Assembly: GCA_026120185.1 (NCBI GenBank) | Contig: JANUWF010002282.1 | Coordinates: forward strand, 372,001-436,000 | DNA: 64,000 nt | Direction of reading: 5' to 3' | Source: Voacanga thouarsii | Lineage: Eukaryota > Streptophyta > Magnoliopsida > Gentianales > Apocynaceae | Part shown: positions 37,369 through 47,253 of the stretch, piece by piece | How the letters are laid out: each line of letters opens with the position of its first letter | How positions within the stretch are numbered: the first letter of the stretch is position 1 | Notes under the pieces: model-generated | The model's input: only the letters and a program-made list of their open reading frames with translations | What the model was told of the DNA's origin: nothing | Databases searched by the model: none | Translations under genes and position numbers: made by a program

Positions 37369-37765
37369 TCTATACCATACCCCAAATGCTAAGTGTATGC
37401 ATTCTAGTATCAAACCATTTTAGTGGTGCATGCATACATGGCCAAGTATGAGTAGGAAGAAATCAAATGCAACTTATTTAAAGAATTGCTCAAAAATTTC
37501 GATTTCAAAAATTGACTTGCATAAATCCAAAGGTGTGAACAAAACATAGAATTGGAAATCTTTGACAAACTAGTTCTCGAAAGACAACAAATAAATAATC
37601 ATCCAAAATAAAATAACTCCTAACTCTCTAATCCTCATCAGAACCCTTATCATCAGCACCATATAACCAACCCCCAGTGTTCTTGGAAAAATCTACCCCA
37701 TCCCTACTAGCAAATCCCTCTATGGGCTCCTTCCCAGGGCGCCTAGAGCTCTCTCCGGGCTCAAC

Positions 37766-38125
37766 TCAGCTGAAGGAAGAAATGAAAGAAGGCCTAGGTG
37801 GAGACTCATAGTCTATCTCCCCCGGGTCATCACTATTTACTTCTAAGTCCACTTTGGGATTAGGAGGGTGGGGTTCAGGCTCCACTATCATCACTTCATC
37901 CTCACTGTCAGAGCTTATGTCTATCATCGGGATTGGAGGTGGCTCAAGGATCTGGACCTCGTCCTCACTGCTATCCTCCATAAGGTCAATCTCATCATCA
38001 CTGTTATCCCCCATAAGGACAACTGGCTGAGGGGCAGGCTGGGGAACTAGAAGGTCCTCCGGATCTAGATAGTAAGGTAGGAGCCAGTGCTGCCCTTTTC
38101 TCGCAGTCCTAAGCAGTCTAACCAT
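37766..38125 (-). CDS. Extra ORF between PBS and gag of gypsy E: 119-residue acidic protein
   Basis: This intact ORF starts 85 bases downstream of the PBS and stops about 400 bases before the gag start. The N-terminus is short and basic (MVRLLRTARKGQHWLLPYY); the rest is strongly acidic and proline-rich. It carries repeated motifs of a small hydrophobic core next to acidic residues: EIDLMEDSSEDE, VQILEPPPIP, MIDISSDSEDE and VMIVEPEPHPP. These resemble SUMO-interacting motifs, but that is inference. I recognise no family. No zinc knuckle, protease or membrane segment is visible. Being the first ORF on the element RNA, it would be translated before gag unless the leader is spliced. An intact frame in an element whose pol is broken is notable but could be chance in a young copy. 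Confidence 0.7.
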   Translation of the reverse strand: MVRLLRTARKGQHWLLPYYLDPEDLLVPQPAPQPVVLMGDNSDDEIDLMEDSSEDEVQILEPPPIPMIDISSDSEDEVMIVEPEPHPPNPKVDLEVNSDDPGEIDYESPPRPSFISSFS

Positions 38126-38210
38126 CGTACATCATCAACAAGATAGGTTAGATGAAGATTTAAACTTAAATCAATAGAATATATATCATCAATATTTGCC
38201 TATAACCTAG

Positions 38211-38222
38211 TCTCTGATACCA
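38211..38222 (-). promoter_or_regulatory. Primer-binding site of gypsy E
   Basis: TGGTATCAGAGA on the minus strand, two bases after the end of the 5' LTR. It differs only at the last base from the usual initiator tRNA-Met site TGGTATCAGAGC. Confidence 0.88.
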
Positions 38223-40569
38223 CTTGTAACACCCCGCTACCTAGGCCCGCCAGGGCCGGGGATGTTGCCCCGTCCAAAGGACAATAGGTCTTTATAACTA
38301 GGTCATACAGATAAAATAGCGAAAATAAATGATACTTGAATATTTATTACATCTCAAAATAAACATCTATCAAAAATAAATCCGAGAATACCAAAAACAA
38401 ATCCATAATAAAAATTCATCCACTCTCATCTCTCCATAACTTTACACAAACATAAATCATCATAAATCTTCCAAAGCGGGCATAATCTAGCTACTCGTCC
38501 CCATAGCAGGACTGACCTGAAAACATGGTAAAAAGGTGGTGAGACAGAAATCACAATAAGTCCGTGTGTGTTTATGTGTCAGGTGAAAACATTTTGTGAA
38601 TGCAAAGTATAAAATTCTTTATAAGAGATCACTGGCAAGCAATAAACATCTGTCAAAAACAAGAGTGGTGTTTAGCATTTCAGCCATACATAATTTATAA
38701 AATCAACCACTCGAAAGAAAGGATTATGGGTTACTACACGTTGGGCCCCATAACCGAATGGTCAGCATGCCACACTTTGTGCATACCGCCGGTCAGAATG
38801 CCACACTTTGTGCAGATTGACAAAAGTAGGTGATCGGCCTACTGGGCAAGAGACTCCTCCTTCTCTATACCCAAACAACAACCGGGTGTCCATTCCGGCA
38901 TAACACAGTCACTTGACTGAACAGAACACTGCTAGCTCGGACCGGCACGACCTACTGGATTGACGTCCTATCCGGGAAAGACTCACCCCTTAGAGGTGGC
39001 CACCTACTGAGAGACTTACCCTAACCCCTCAAAGACTAGTCCTAGTAGTCCACCCTTATTGAGTACTTAATATAACGTATCCCACTTGGGAAAAATGAAC
39101 AAACACAGTTCCACTTGAACATGGCAAAAAAAGGGTTTCCAAAATCTTTGTCAAAAACAGTTTCAGAAAGAGTTCTGAGTTTGAGTAAATCTGCTTCATA
39201 AATTTCAAATAACTCATTTGACGGAAATAAAGTAGGAGACAACCCTCAATTGTCTTTACAAAAATGAGTGTCCATGCATTCTACATTTGGCTTGCCATAA
39301 TTAAACATTTTCCAACAATCAGGTTTCATGCAGGAGCTTACCCGATTCTTGCTCACAACAACAAGGTCTCCAAAAGCTGACCTAACCCCACATGGGCAAA
39401 TACAAATCACAATCAATTCCAAGTTACAATCCACTTCCTTAATTTTAAATCAACTTCTCTTACTACTACCATGATCCTAGTGTCCCAAGCTTTAAGGCCA
39501 AACAATACATAAATAGGTTTGTAGGTTGAGCCTAATTTGATATTTAAAATAATTAATGGTTTGGGAAATAATTTCTAATAAGCTGAAAGTTTAAACCTTG
39601 CTAGGGAAAATTTAGAGTTTATTTGCTCAAGAGTCCTAGGTAGTAATAAGTAAAATAATGAGTTAATAATAGTTTAGTTGTTAGGAAATAATTGGTTGCT
39701 AAAACTAGTTGAGATTAAATTTAATGAGTCTTGCTTGGAAAATAATAAGTAAACTTTTAAAAAGGGATTTGATTTAATAAATATTTTACTAATTATAATT
39801 ATTTCCATAAAAGGCTTCAATTGATTTCTTTATTTTAAATAATATTTATTTATTTTATTTTCTAGCAAAACTATTATTAATTTGACCAAAATATCCTTTA
39901 TGTATATAACAATCCAAATCTACTCTTCCTAGGGTTTTTTCGACATTTACTAAGAAAATTTTATATCATTAAGTATTTTATTTATGAAATAAAATTAGTT
40001 TAGGGACAACTAGATCATGGGCAAATTTCTATGGCTAACCACAATCAAGAACATATGCAATCGTTCCATTCATCAAATCATCCAAATCATGCACATAAGC
40101 ATAGATCTAAATTTATTAAGACATAATCTAGCCTCTACTAGCATAAATATCATCATGGCTTTAATAATCTAACATGCATATAAATCCTATTCACCAAAGG
40201 TGGCATAATCTCTAGCATGCTTTATCTCAAATACTTCATGCATCAAACCTCAAATCATCACACAATCAACCAAGATAATCCTTCCATGCATAAATCCCAT
40301 CTTCTTCACAATCATACACATATTCATGCTTCAATCTCAATAATACATACTCAAATCCTATCACCATCCACCCACTATCAACATCGTCCTAGAGATATGA
40401 TTCTAGAGTTTAAAAGAAGGATTGAAGGGACTTACTTGATCGATGAATGCTTTGAAGGAGTTTAGAATAGATCTCAACTCCTTGATGCCTAACTTTGTCC
40501 AAAGGAGATGGCGAAAACATGGACATGGGGAAAAGGAGCCATCTGACCAAGAGAGGGAGGTTTCGGCCA

Positions 40570-40573
<4 letters not shown>

Positions 40574-40614
<41 letters not shown>
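40574..40614. repeat. (GA)n microsatellite
   Basis: A clean GA run of about 41 bases in the 5' LTR of gypsy E. It makes the Ser-Leu repeats seen in overlapping spurious frames. Confidence 0.9.
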
Positions 40615-40616
<2 letters not shown>

Positions 40617-42244
40617 CCATTAGCATGCTTATACACATAGGTTCTCATTAGAGATCAAGATTGGAGGAGATGGAGTTGTTAGAATAAATTTACCTTGAAG
40701 ATGTTCTTGTCCTTCATAGAAATTTCTGGTTTAGATCCGAAGTAGCAAGATGATTTGTGGAGTTTGATGTTAAGAATGGGCTTGATGGACTCACAGTAGT
40801 GAGTAGGTCAAATCTGGAAGTTTTAGAGAGGATTTGAGATGGTTTAGAGGGGTATTAGGTGAAGCAAAGAGGTAGGTGTTCTTAGTGTAGTGTGTGTGTT
40901 CTTGGAGGTTGAGAGAATTCGAGAGATTAGATTTGTGTAGCTGCCGAAATTCTGTGAGAGTTAGGGCTGGCCGAATTTTTGTAGGGTTTAGGAAGTTGTT
41001 TCTCTGATTTGGAAGGGAAAAGGAAAGGTTAGTTGTTACAATCCTTGAAGAATATTTTTAAGAAGTGAATTTAGAAACTAAATATTCTAAGAATATCTTG
41101 ATTGTTAGAGAGCTTTGGAAGTCTGCCATGGCCGACTGTTTGAGCAAAATTTCGGTGGGATTAATGCTGGTTTATGGAAGCTTATGGTGGCCGAAAGTAG
41201 GGTGTTCAATGGTGAAGAAAAAGTCTGGTTATTTGGGGAATGCATTATGGAAAGTTACTAAACAAAGGTGGCTGGAATTTTGGAAATCAATCAAGCATAA
41301 TTGTAGAGATTTGTTGGAGAGATTTTCGGACAGCCATTGCTGAATTTCATGCAGAAGCTTAAGGGAAACAATGGAGCTCTCTTACTGGAGGTTTAAGGAA
41401 GGTTTATGTAGAACAAGGGTGGTGTTTCGGCTGGAAGAATATTAGGAAACAAAGCTGGAAAATTTTCCTGCACAGAATTTCGCTGCGCAGAAATTTTCTG
41501 GACAGATTTTCGGCTGCCATTTCCAGCCAACTTGCAGAGAGTTTGAAGGGGAATTTTGGGGTATTCAAGGCTGGTTTCGAGCCTTCTTCATGGAGGAAAA
41601 ACATGGCTAAGGTACTGCACAAAATCTGGAAGAAAACAGCTTGGTTTTGGACTCTCAAAGTGGCGATTTGTACAGGAATTTTTCCTGTTGTTGCTCCAGC
41701 TTTGAGCAGTCAGAAAATGGCCAAGAAATCCAGATTGCAAACTGATCCTGAAGACCATTTTTCTGGTAGCATTTGGGAGGGAATGTTAGCTAAGAAACTC
41801 GACACTATCAAGGCACAATAAGCTGGAAAATTTCAGCTCATTCCAAGAAGGAAGATGAACTAGCTAGTGTGAATTTTCAGCAAGCTCACTAGAGGGATTT
41901 TTCCTCTTGGAATTTCCCACAACTCTTCCACATTTTTCAGACCATAAGAAGTCTTTTACTAAGAATTTTTGATCCTACAAGATCACAGCACTTTACTAAA
42001 ATTTCTGGAAGAAAATGGCTAGAATCACTTGATCAAACTAATGAGTTGAGAATTAAGGAAAATCAAATATCAAGGGAAAATAAATTCCCTTTAGGATTCG
42101 AGCAGGGTAAGGGAGTAGAATGAGGTTACTCGTAACATGTCTCTCTTATGACATCATCCCTACCTTACTCCAAGCTCATAAGGCCGAAATTATTCTTCCC
42201 TAAGGAAAACTAATAATAATAATAAAATTTAATCAGGCTAAAGC

Positions 42245-42314
42245 ATCTATGATGGAATTCGAACCCAAGACCTCAAGAATTGATTCCAAAGCTCTAACCA
42301 CTAAACCACAACAA
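42245..42314 (-). other. tRNA-like segment in the 5' LTR of gypsy E
   Basis: Same A-box-like GTGGTTTAGTGGTTAGAGC and B-box-like GGGTTCGAATTCC as in the 3' LTR. Confidence 0.55.
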
Positions 42315-42561
42315 ATCTTGTTGTTATTTCCCCTAGAAAATTAATTCCTATTTAATCCTCAAGCTATCTTCCTATTTTCACCTCATGCAAAAATTATCAT
42401 TTTGCCCTTCTCACTCAATACCCTCCAACAAAGCTTCAAGATAATAAAACTCAAATCCAAAGCACATAAAAATCATATAAAAATATATTGAATCATGAAA
42501 TAAGGCATGATATGCATCCCAATCCCCTTACTCTAAGGTTGGTCTTGACTGGGGTTTCACA

Positions 42562-42959
42562 TCAACCATATAGTACTCTTAAGAAACCACTGCTACAGGT
42601 CCTGTTCTACGTATTTGAAATACGCTTATGTCATGTAGTGAATGGACTATTCATTGGTTGAAGGTAAACCATTCCCCATTTGGAATTCACAGCATAATAA
42701 CCTAGACATGATGAGATTCCCACTCTCATCAATCGGTTAAGAACGATGTTTATGTGTTATATAACCCGTGATCCATACCTTACTGTGAAAGACCTCCATT
42801 CACATAGACCACTTAGTTAAACACAATGGGTTTTTTCCAAACATGATTGTGCATAGATAAAAATATAAATTCACAAATAATTTTTGGAAATAAATTCTTT
42901 TTTTAAAACATTTGATTTTTACATCAGAAACCTAATCTAAGAGGGCATATCTCCCAACA
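42562..42959 (-). repeat. LTR-B (minus), third piece
   Basis: From TCAACCATATAGTACTC to ATATCTCCCAACA. It matches the ends of LTR-B at 53738 and 62422. Confidence 0.88.
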
Positions 42960-43040
42960 ATCCATTCACCAAGCCTTTAGCTGAGAGAGTCTTTAAGAGA
43001 CACTTAAACGCCATATGGGTGGGCACCTATGGACTTACTT
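42960..43040 (+). pseudogene. Copia B: RNase H C-terminal tail
   Basis: The frame gives NPFTKPLAERVFKRHLNAIW and VGTYGLT followed by a stop. This is the direct continuation of KNLVDP at 22812 after removal of the solo LTR. The same tail appears in the minus-strand copy at 62445-62540, reading FTKPLAERVFKRHLEAIGVG. Confidence 0.9.
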
Positions 43041-43051
43041 AGGCTTAGAGT

Positions 43052-43064
43052 GCAAGTGGAAGAT
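43052..43064 (+). promoter_or_regulatory. Polypurine tract of copia B
   Basis: AAGTGGAAGAT lies directly before the 3' LTR. The minus-strand copy at 62423 has CAGGTGGGAGAT, closer to the usual copia form. Confidence 0.75.
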
Positions 43065-44914
43065 TGTTGGGAAATATGCCCTCTTAGACTAGGTTTCTGA
43101 TGTATAGATTGAATGTTTTAATAAAAGAATTTATTTTCAGAAATTATTTGTGAATTTAAATTTTTATTTGTACACAATTACATTTCGAAAAAACCCATTG
43201 TATTTAAATAAGTGGTCCACGTGAATGGTGGTCTTTCACAGTAAGGTATGGATCATAGGTTACTTAACTTATAAATGTTTGTTCTTAACCGATTGATGAG
43301 AATGAGAATCTCATCATGTCTAGGTTATTATGTTGTGAATTTCAAAGGGGAAATGGCTTACCATTAGCTAGAGAGTAGTCCACTTACTTCATGACATAAG
43401 CGTATTTCGAATACGTAGAATTGGACCTGTAGTAGTGGTTTCTTAAATTACTATATGGTAGAAACCTAGACTACTACTGCTATAGCGTGGACTAGTACTC
43501 TATGACTTGAGTATGAGTTGGTTGTCTGACGAAGCTAGAAGCATGTACTTTGATATGCTATAGTTGAGGTTTTATCGTAGGACCAATATACTTGCATGGT
43601 GGGTATGTGTGACTAGTCAGTTAAGACAGACTTGTACAAGATAGTTTCTAAACTATATCGCCCCTTGAGGTTGTCTAAATGATCTAAATATCTAGGGCCC
43701 TGGGAAACATAACTTGGATGTTTGCTTTAAGGTAGCTCCCTTGGAAAGCGAAAATAATCCAGGAAGTCGTGGATCATTAGACTAGAAGCCAAAGGATAGT
43801 AGATGTCATTTAAAGAGGTGTTAGTACATTTCTTCCTCTCCAAATGTACGACGATGTATAGAGGGGTATTTTAGTCATTACACCTATAGGTCGGAGACTT
43901 TGCTAACGCAGCATTGTCCTTAGGGTTAATATTTTCTTATGGTGATATTAGAAAATATTTAGAAAGCAAAATACAACTATTTATATGGCAAAGGTATTTT
44001 GGTCATTTCAGAAGCCAATGCTGCGTGTCTTTTGGTCCCCTGTATAAACCGTGAGTCCTAATTAAATATAGGCTAAGGAATTGGTCTTAAATTAATTTAA
44101 TTGAAATTTATTTTATTTAAGTAGTCTAATTTAATTATTGTGCTAGAATAAAATAAAGGTTCATAGAGAGAGAGAGAGAATTAATTAAATTGGTTTGGTG
44201 GGTTATTTAATTGTTTAGCGCTTTGGCCCAATTTGAATAATTAAACATTGACCTGGGACTAAACTAATGTAGGCTTGTTAATTAGACTAGTTTATTTGGG
44301 CTGAAAAATTAATTATTTGTTGGGCCATTTAGTTGGTTCTAATTAGAATAATTAATTTAAGTCCAAAAGGCTAAACTAAGAGTCCAATGGGCTAATCTAA
44401 TTTAACCTAGGATTTTATTTAAGTTAAACAGGAGAATAGAGAAGTACGTTAGTTTTGGACTACCTCTTCTTTGTGTCTGGAAAGAACGTTGTTTTTCACT
44501 GCTTCTTCTCTGAGAAAGAAAAACGTACAGCCTCTTTCTCTCTCTCAAAAATATTCCTTAGCCCTTTGAGTTATTCACCAAATGGGTTTAGGCAGGCCAT
44601 ATACTGGAAGATCGAGAGGTTGGCGTTCATATACATGCAAAGACGGAGTAGGAGGCTTGCAGGAATCGCACCAGAGGTTTCCACTAGTGCACCTACCCCA
44701 GTCCTACACATTCTGATCCAGCCATCTTTGAGAATAAGAAGAAAAGGGTTAGTTTTTTTTTAACCTCGGAATCTGTCCAGAGTGGGATCGGCGCCGACTA
44801 AGGCTATCGGAACTGGCACTGGCTCTATTCGGGATTCTTCTGTTCTTCAGTTTTTCCAGTTTAAGGTTTTTGCTTCTGCTGCATGTTTTGTTTTCCCCCC
44901 TTTTTAAACCTTCA
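43065..44914 (+). repeat. 3' LTR of copia B
   Basis: 1850 bases from TGTTGGGAAATATGCCC to TTTAAACCTTCA. Both ends agree with the other LTR-B copies. The next bases (AGCAT) belong to copia A gag. Confidence 0.9.
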
Positions 44915-45141
44915 AGCATAATACACGATGTTGTATCACTATCCTCCTTGTGCTTTTTGTGGACAGCATGCTCATCAGCATGAGCATCTTGAGCAGGTGG
45001 TGGTGGAGTAGGAGCACCTAGCACGTAGAGCAACTTTTTTGATTTGAGAACATTTCTCAAGTTTCTATACCAGTCAAGGTAGTTTGATTCGGTTAACTTA
45101 TTGGTCTCCAAGATGCTACATAGGTTTAGGTTTGTAGACAT
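44915..45141 (-). pseudogene. Copia A gag, N-terminal 75 codons
   Basis: From the ATG at 45141 the frame reads MSTNLNLCSILETNKLTESN, YLDWYRNLRNVLKSKKLLYV, LGAPTPPPPAQDAHADEHAV and on to SDTTSCIML, the start of a copia gag (UBN2/DUF4219-like fold). It is open up to 44915, where copia B is inserted; the apparent extension to 44749 is translation of LTR-B. Gag would form the virus-like particle. The rest of gag and the protease are missing from the window, lost on the far side of copia B. Confidence 0.85.
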
Positions 45142-47242
45142 GATGCAAGTGATCTAGACATAAAGATAGTGAGGATTAGCTATTGTATTTGCACAGGAAT
45201 TGCAAATAATCAGGACTTTAATTAAACACATTTTTACTCCACTATTTTACTCAAATCAATAGCCCCCACTACTGATTCAAGAATGCCCGTTAAAAGCTTT
45301 CCTAGTGGATCGGTATCCAAATTCCTCAAGAATAACCTTGGGTTTGCCCAACAAGCCACCATTAAGTTCATTGGTAGGTATCCAATATCAATTACATTGT
45401 ATGTAATTACCGGATCATTGGGTGATTAACAGCTTTTAATCTTAAAGCCTTTTGGGCTACCTCAACTTTTCCTCTAACTTTCTTTATACTTGAGTTTGCC
45501 CAACCGAGATAAAGAATTTAGTTAAACCTGACCTATTAATCAGGAAATTAATTCCAAAGGAATTTAATTCCATTGCTTGAACATGCCGGATGTCGAGTAG
45601 GCTTGGACTTGCCCATCAACCTGATCTCGAAAAAGGACTCTCGCTCTTACTATATTAACGGAAGGAATTAGATTTAATATTAATTGAGGAATTTGTTCCT
45701 TTTAGTGATTTCAATAAATGACATACATAAAAATCAATAAATTACATAATTGATAATCATGATAATAAAGTGATTACATGGTATGGTTATGGACTTTACC
45801 CTAAATTAATTCCTTTGAGCCATAAAAGAAATTAACATAGTTAACCCTATGTGTTCATCTTGATTTAAGTAGAAGGTCTTACCTTCTCACCTTATTTTGG
45901 TTGCCATCTCCAAAATAAAATAAGTCTACTCCTATCTAATCTATGTAAACTAATTACATAATTTCCTAAAGAGAGAAAACCTCGAGTTACATTTGAGGGG
46001 AGTTAGATGAGAAGAGAATTACACAAGAATTCTAGAGAAGACACGACACGCAGGCCCCATTTCAGAAAAAAAAACCAAAACTATAAAATGCATGAACAGA
46101 TATAATTGGTTTTAGTCCATAACCATCCACCATGACATTAATTATGCGTAAACAAAATAAACATATAATTTTTATTATTCCAAAATCACTATTTTGGAAA
46201 AATAAAAAAAAATTCTAAAATCAATATTTTATAAAAATACATTATTTTTAAAATTTTAAAATCACTATTTTGAAAAATAAAATTGTTTGTCTCAAAATTA
46301 ATTTTGAGAAAATGCTTTTGGGTCCCGTCTTTAGTAGCGATAACGGCGGTCCCGCTAGCCAATCAGCAGGCGGGCTTCAAGGGGGCAGCGCCCCTGGAAA
46401 GAAATTTTTATTTTACCGCCTCTCATCAAATGAGATTTTTCCCTTTCAAAATCCTTTTTAGAAAATTTATTAATTGCTGGAACATCGCGAAGCAGAATAG
46501 AACTGGTGCTGGCTGTAGTCTGGTTTTCAGAAAAATTTTTTTCCAGAAATGATTTCTGGACGTTGCGGAATAGCATAGAACCGGCGCTGGTCAGGAGCTT
46601 GAACTGGCGCCGGCTGCAGTCTGGAAAAGTCGGCGATTTTTTAATTTTTTTTCCAGAAAACTATTTCTGGAGCCTACATCTTCTGCAACGGTTTAGTGAG
46701 AACAATTCTCAGCAGAATTTTTCTATTTTGAAGCTCAGAACAACAACTAATTTGTTAGTTTAAACAAAAACAAAATAGAAAAACAAACATGTTCACAGAA
46801 ACGTTTTTCCTGTAAAAAAAAAAATCCTGTAGCACACATAGAAAACAATCCTTTTTGACAACTTTCAAAATATGCTATAACAATTACACAAGCATAATGC
46901 ATTATAGATTTAACCCACAATCAAATTCCATAACCAAAAACATCCACAAATGTTTTTCTGAATGAAAGCAGAACCAGAGAAAGCTTTTGTATCATGATGA
47001 AAACAATTTTCATCCAAGATAACAAAACAGAAAACTCTTCATACAGAACCCAGTCTCAGACACAATTTCTTTACGACTCTTATCTTATGCATGAAACGTT
47101 TTCAGACATAGAAGACAAAGTCAGCAGAGAACATATACAGAGACATAATTGCACCATTGAAAACATTTTTCAATCACCGAACATGCTTGGAACAATTCAC
47201 AGCAAAAATTTAAACCTGTTAGAAAACACATTGCAGGAAGTT
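45142..47242 (-). other. Leader of copia A between PBS and gag
   Basis: About 2.1 kb of AT-rich sequence without a convincing ORF separates the PBS from the gag start. It is long for a copia element but resembles the leaders of Angela/BARE-1-like elements. A short GC-rich hairpin lies at about 46378-46397, and two related GAACYGGYGCYGGCTGYAGTCTGG blocks lie near 46499-46625. Confidence 0.65.
46378..46397 (-). other. GC-rich hairpin in the copia A leader
   Basis: AAGGGGGCAGCGCCCCTGG can pair GGGGC with GCCCC around a three-base loop. In an otherwise AT-rich leader this could be an RNA dimerisation or packaging structure, which is inference. Confidence 0.4.
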
Positions 47243-47252
47243 TCTGATACCA
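47243..47252 (-). promoter_or_regulatory. Primer-binding site of copia A
   Basis: TGGTATCAGA on the minus strand, one base after the 5' LTR, complementary to initiator tRNA-Met. The next bases (AAC) diverge from the usual GC. Confidence 0.85.
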
Positions 47253-47253
47253 C

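Larger units (their letters stand above)
28524..42561 (-). mobile_element. Gypsy element E, full two-LTR copy (14 kb)
   Basis: Two 4.34 kb LTRs flank a 5.36 kb interior on the minus strand that holds, in order, PBS, an extra acidic ORF, gag, protease, RT, RNase H, integrase with a chromodomain-like tail, and PPT. Flanks are TCTAC (28519-28523) and TCAAC (42562-42566), a 5-base duplication with one change. The LTRs look nearly identical, so this is the youngest or one of the youngest insertions here. The domain order and tail point to the Tekay/Del chromoviruses. The coding part is not intact. Confidence 0.93.
38225..42561 (-). repeat. 5' LTR of gypsy E
   Basis: 4337 bases from TGTAACACCCCGCTAC to GGGGTTTCACA in plus view. 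It is collinear with the 3' LTR and differs by scattered substitutions and small indels. It carries the conserved candidate splice sites (donor at minus 39341, acceptor at minus 38517) and the tRNA-like segment at 42245-42314. Confidence 0.93.
22813..42959 (-). mobile_element. Solo LTR-B (minus), split into three by gypsy E insertions
   Basis: Three pieces, 22813-23892, 28175-28523 and 42562-42959, add up to about 1.8 kb and read continuously as one LTR-B in reverse. The outer flanks are ATCCA (22808-22812) and ATCCA (42960-42964), a perfect 5-base target duplication. Joining the flanks restores the copia B RNase H tail. The rest of the interval is two younger gypsy E insertions. Confidence 0.92.
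19153..44914 (+). mobile_element. Copia element B, 5'-deleted and interrupted
   Basis: The element's own parts are an integrase end and RT start (19153-19722), RT and RNase H (21454-22812), the RNase H tail (42960-43040), PPT and 3' LTR (43065-44914). Two solo LTRs of the same family lie inside, one of them holding two gypsy insertions. The 5' LTR, gag, protease and most of integrase are gone. The 3' end sits in the gag of copia A, which resumes with AGCAT at 44915. Confidence 0.86.

Noticed and set aside
38211..38222. tRNA-Met-like matches at 16996, 38211 and 47243
   Set aside because: They are only 10-12 bases long and lie next to LTR ends, so they are primer-binding sites, not tRNA genes.
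44749..45141. 130-codon ORF as one protein
   Set aside because: Only codons 1-75 are copia gag; the rest is translation of the inserted LTR-B after 44914.
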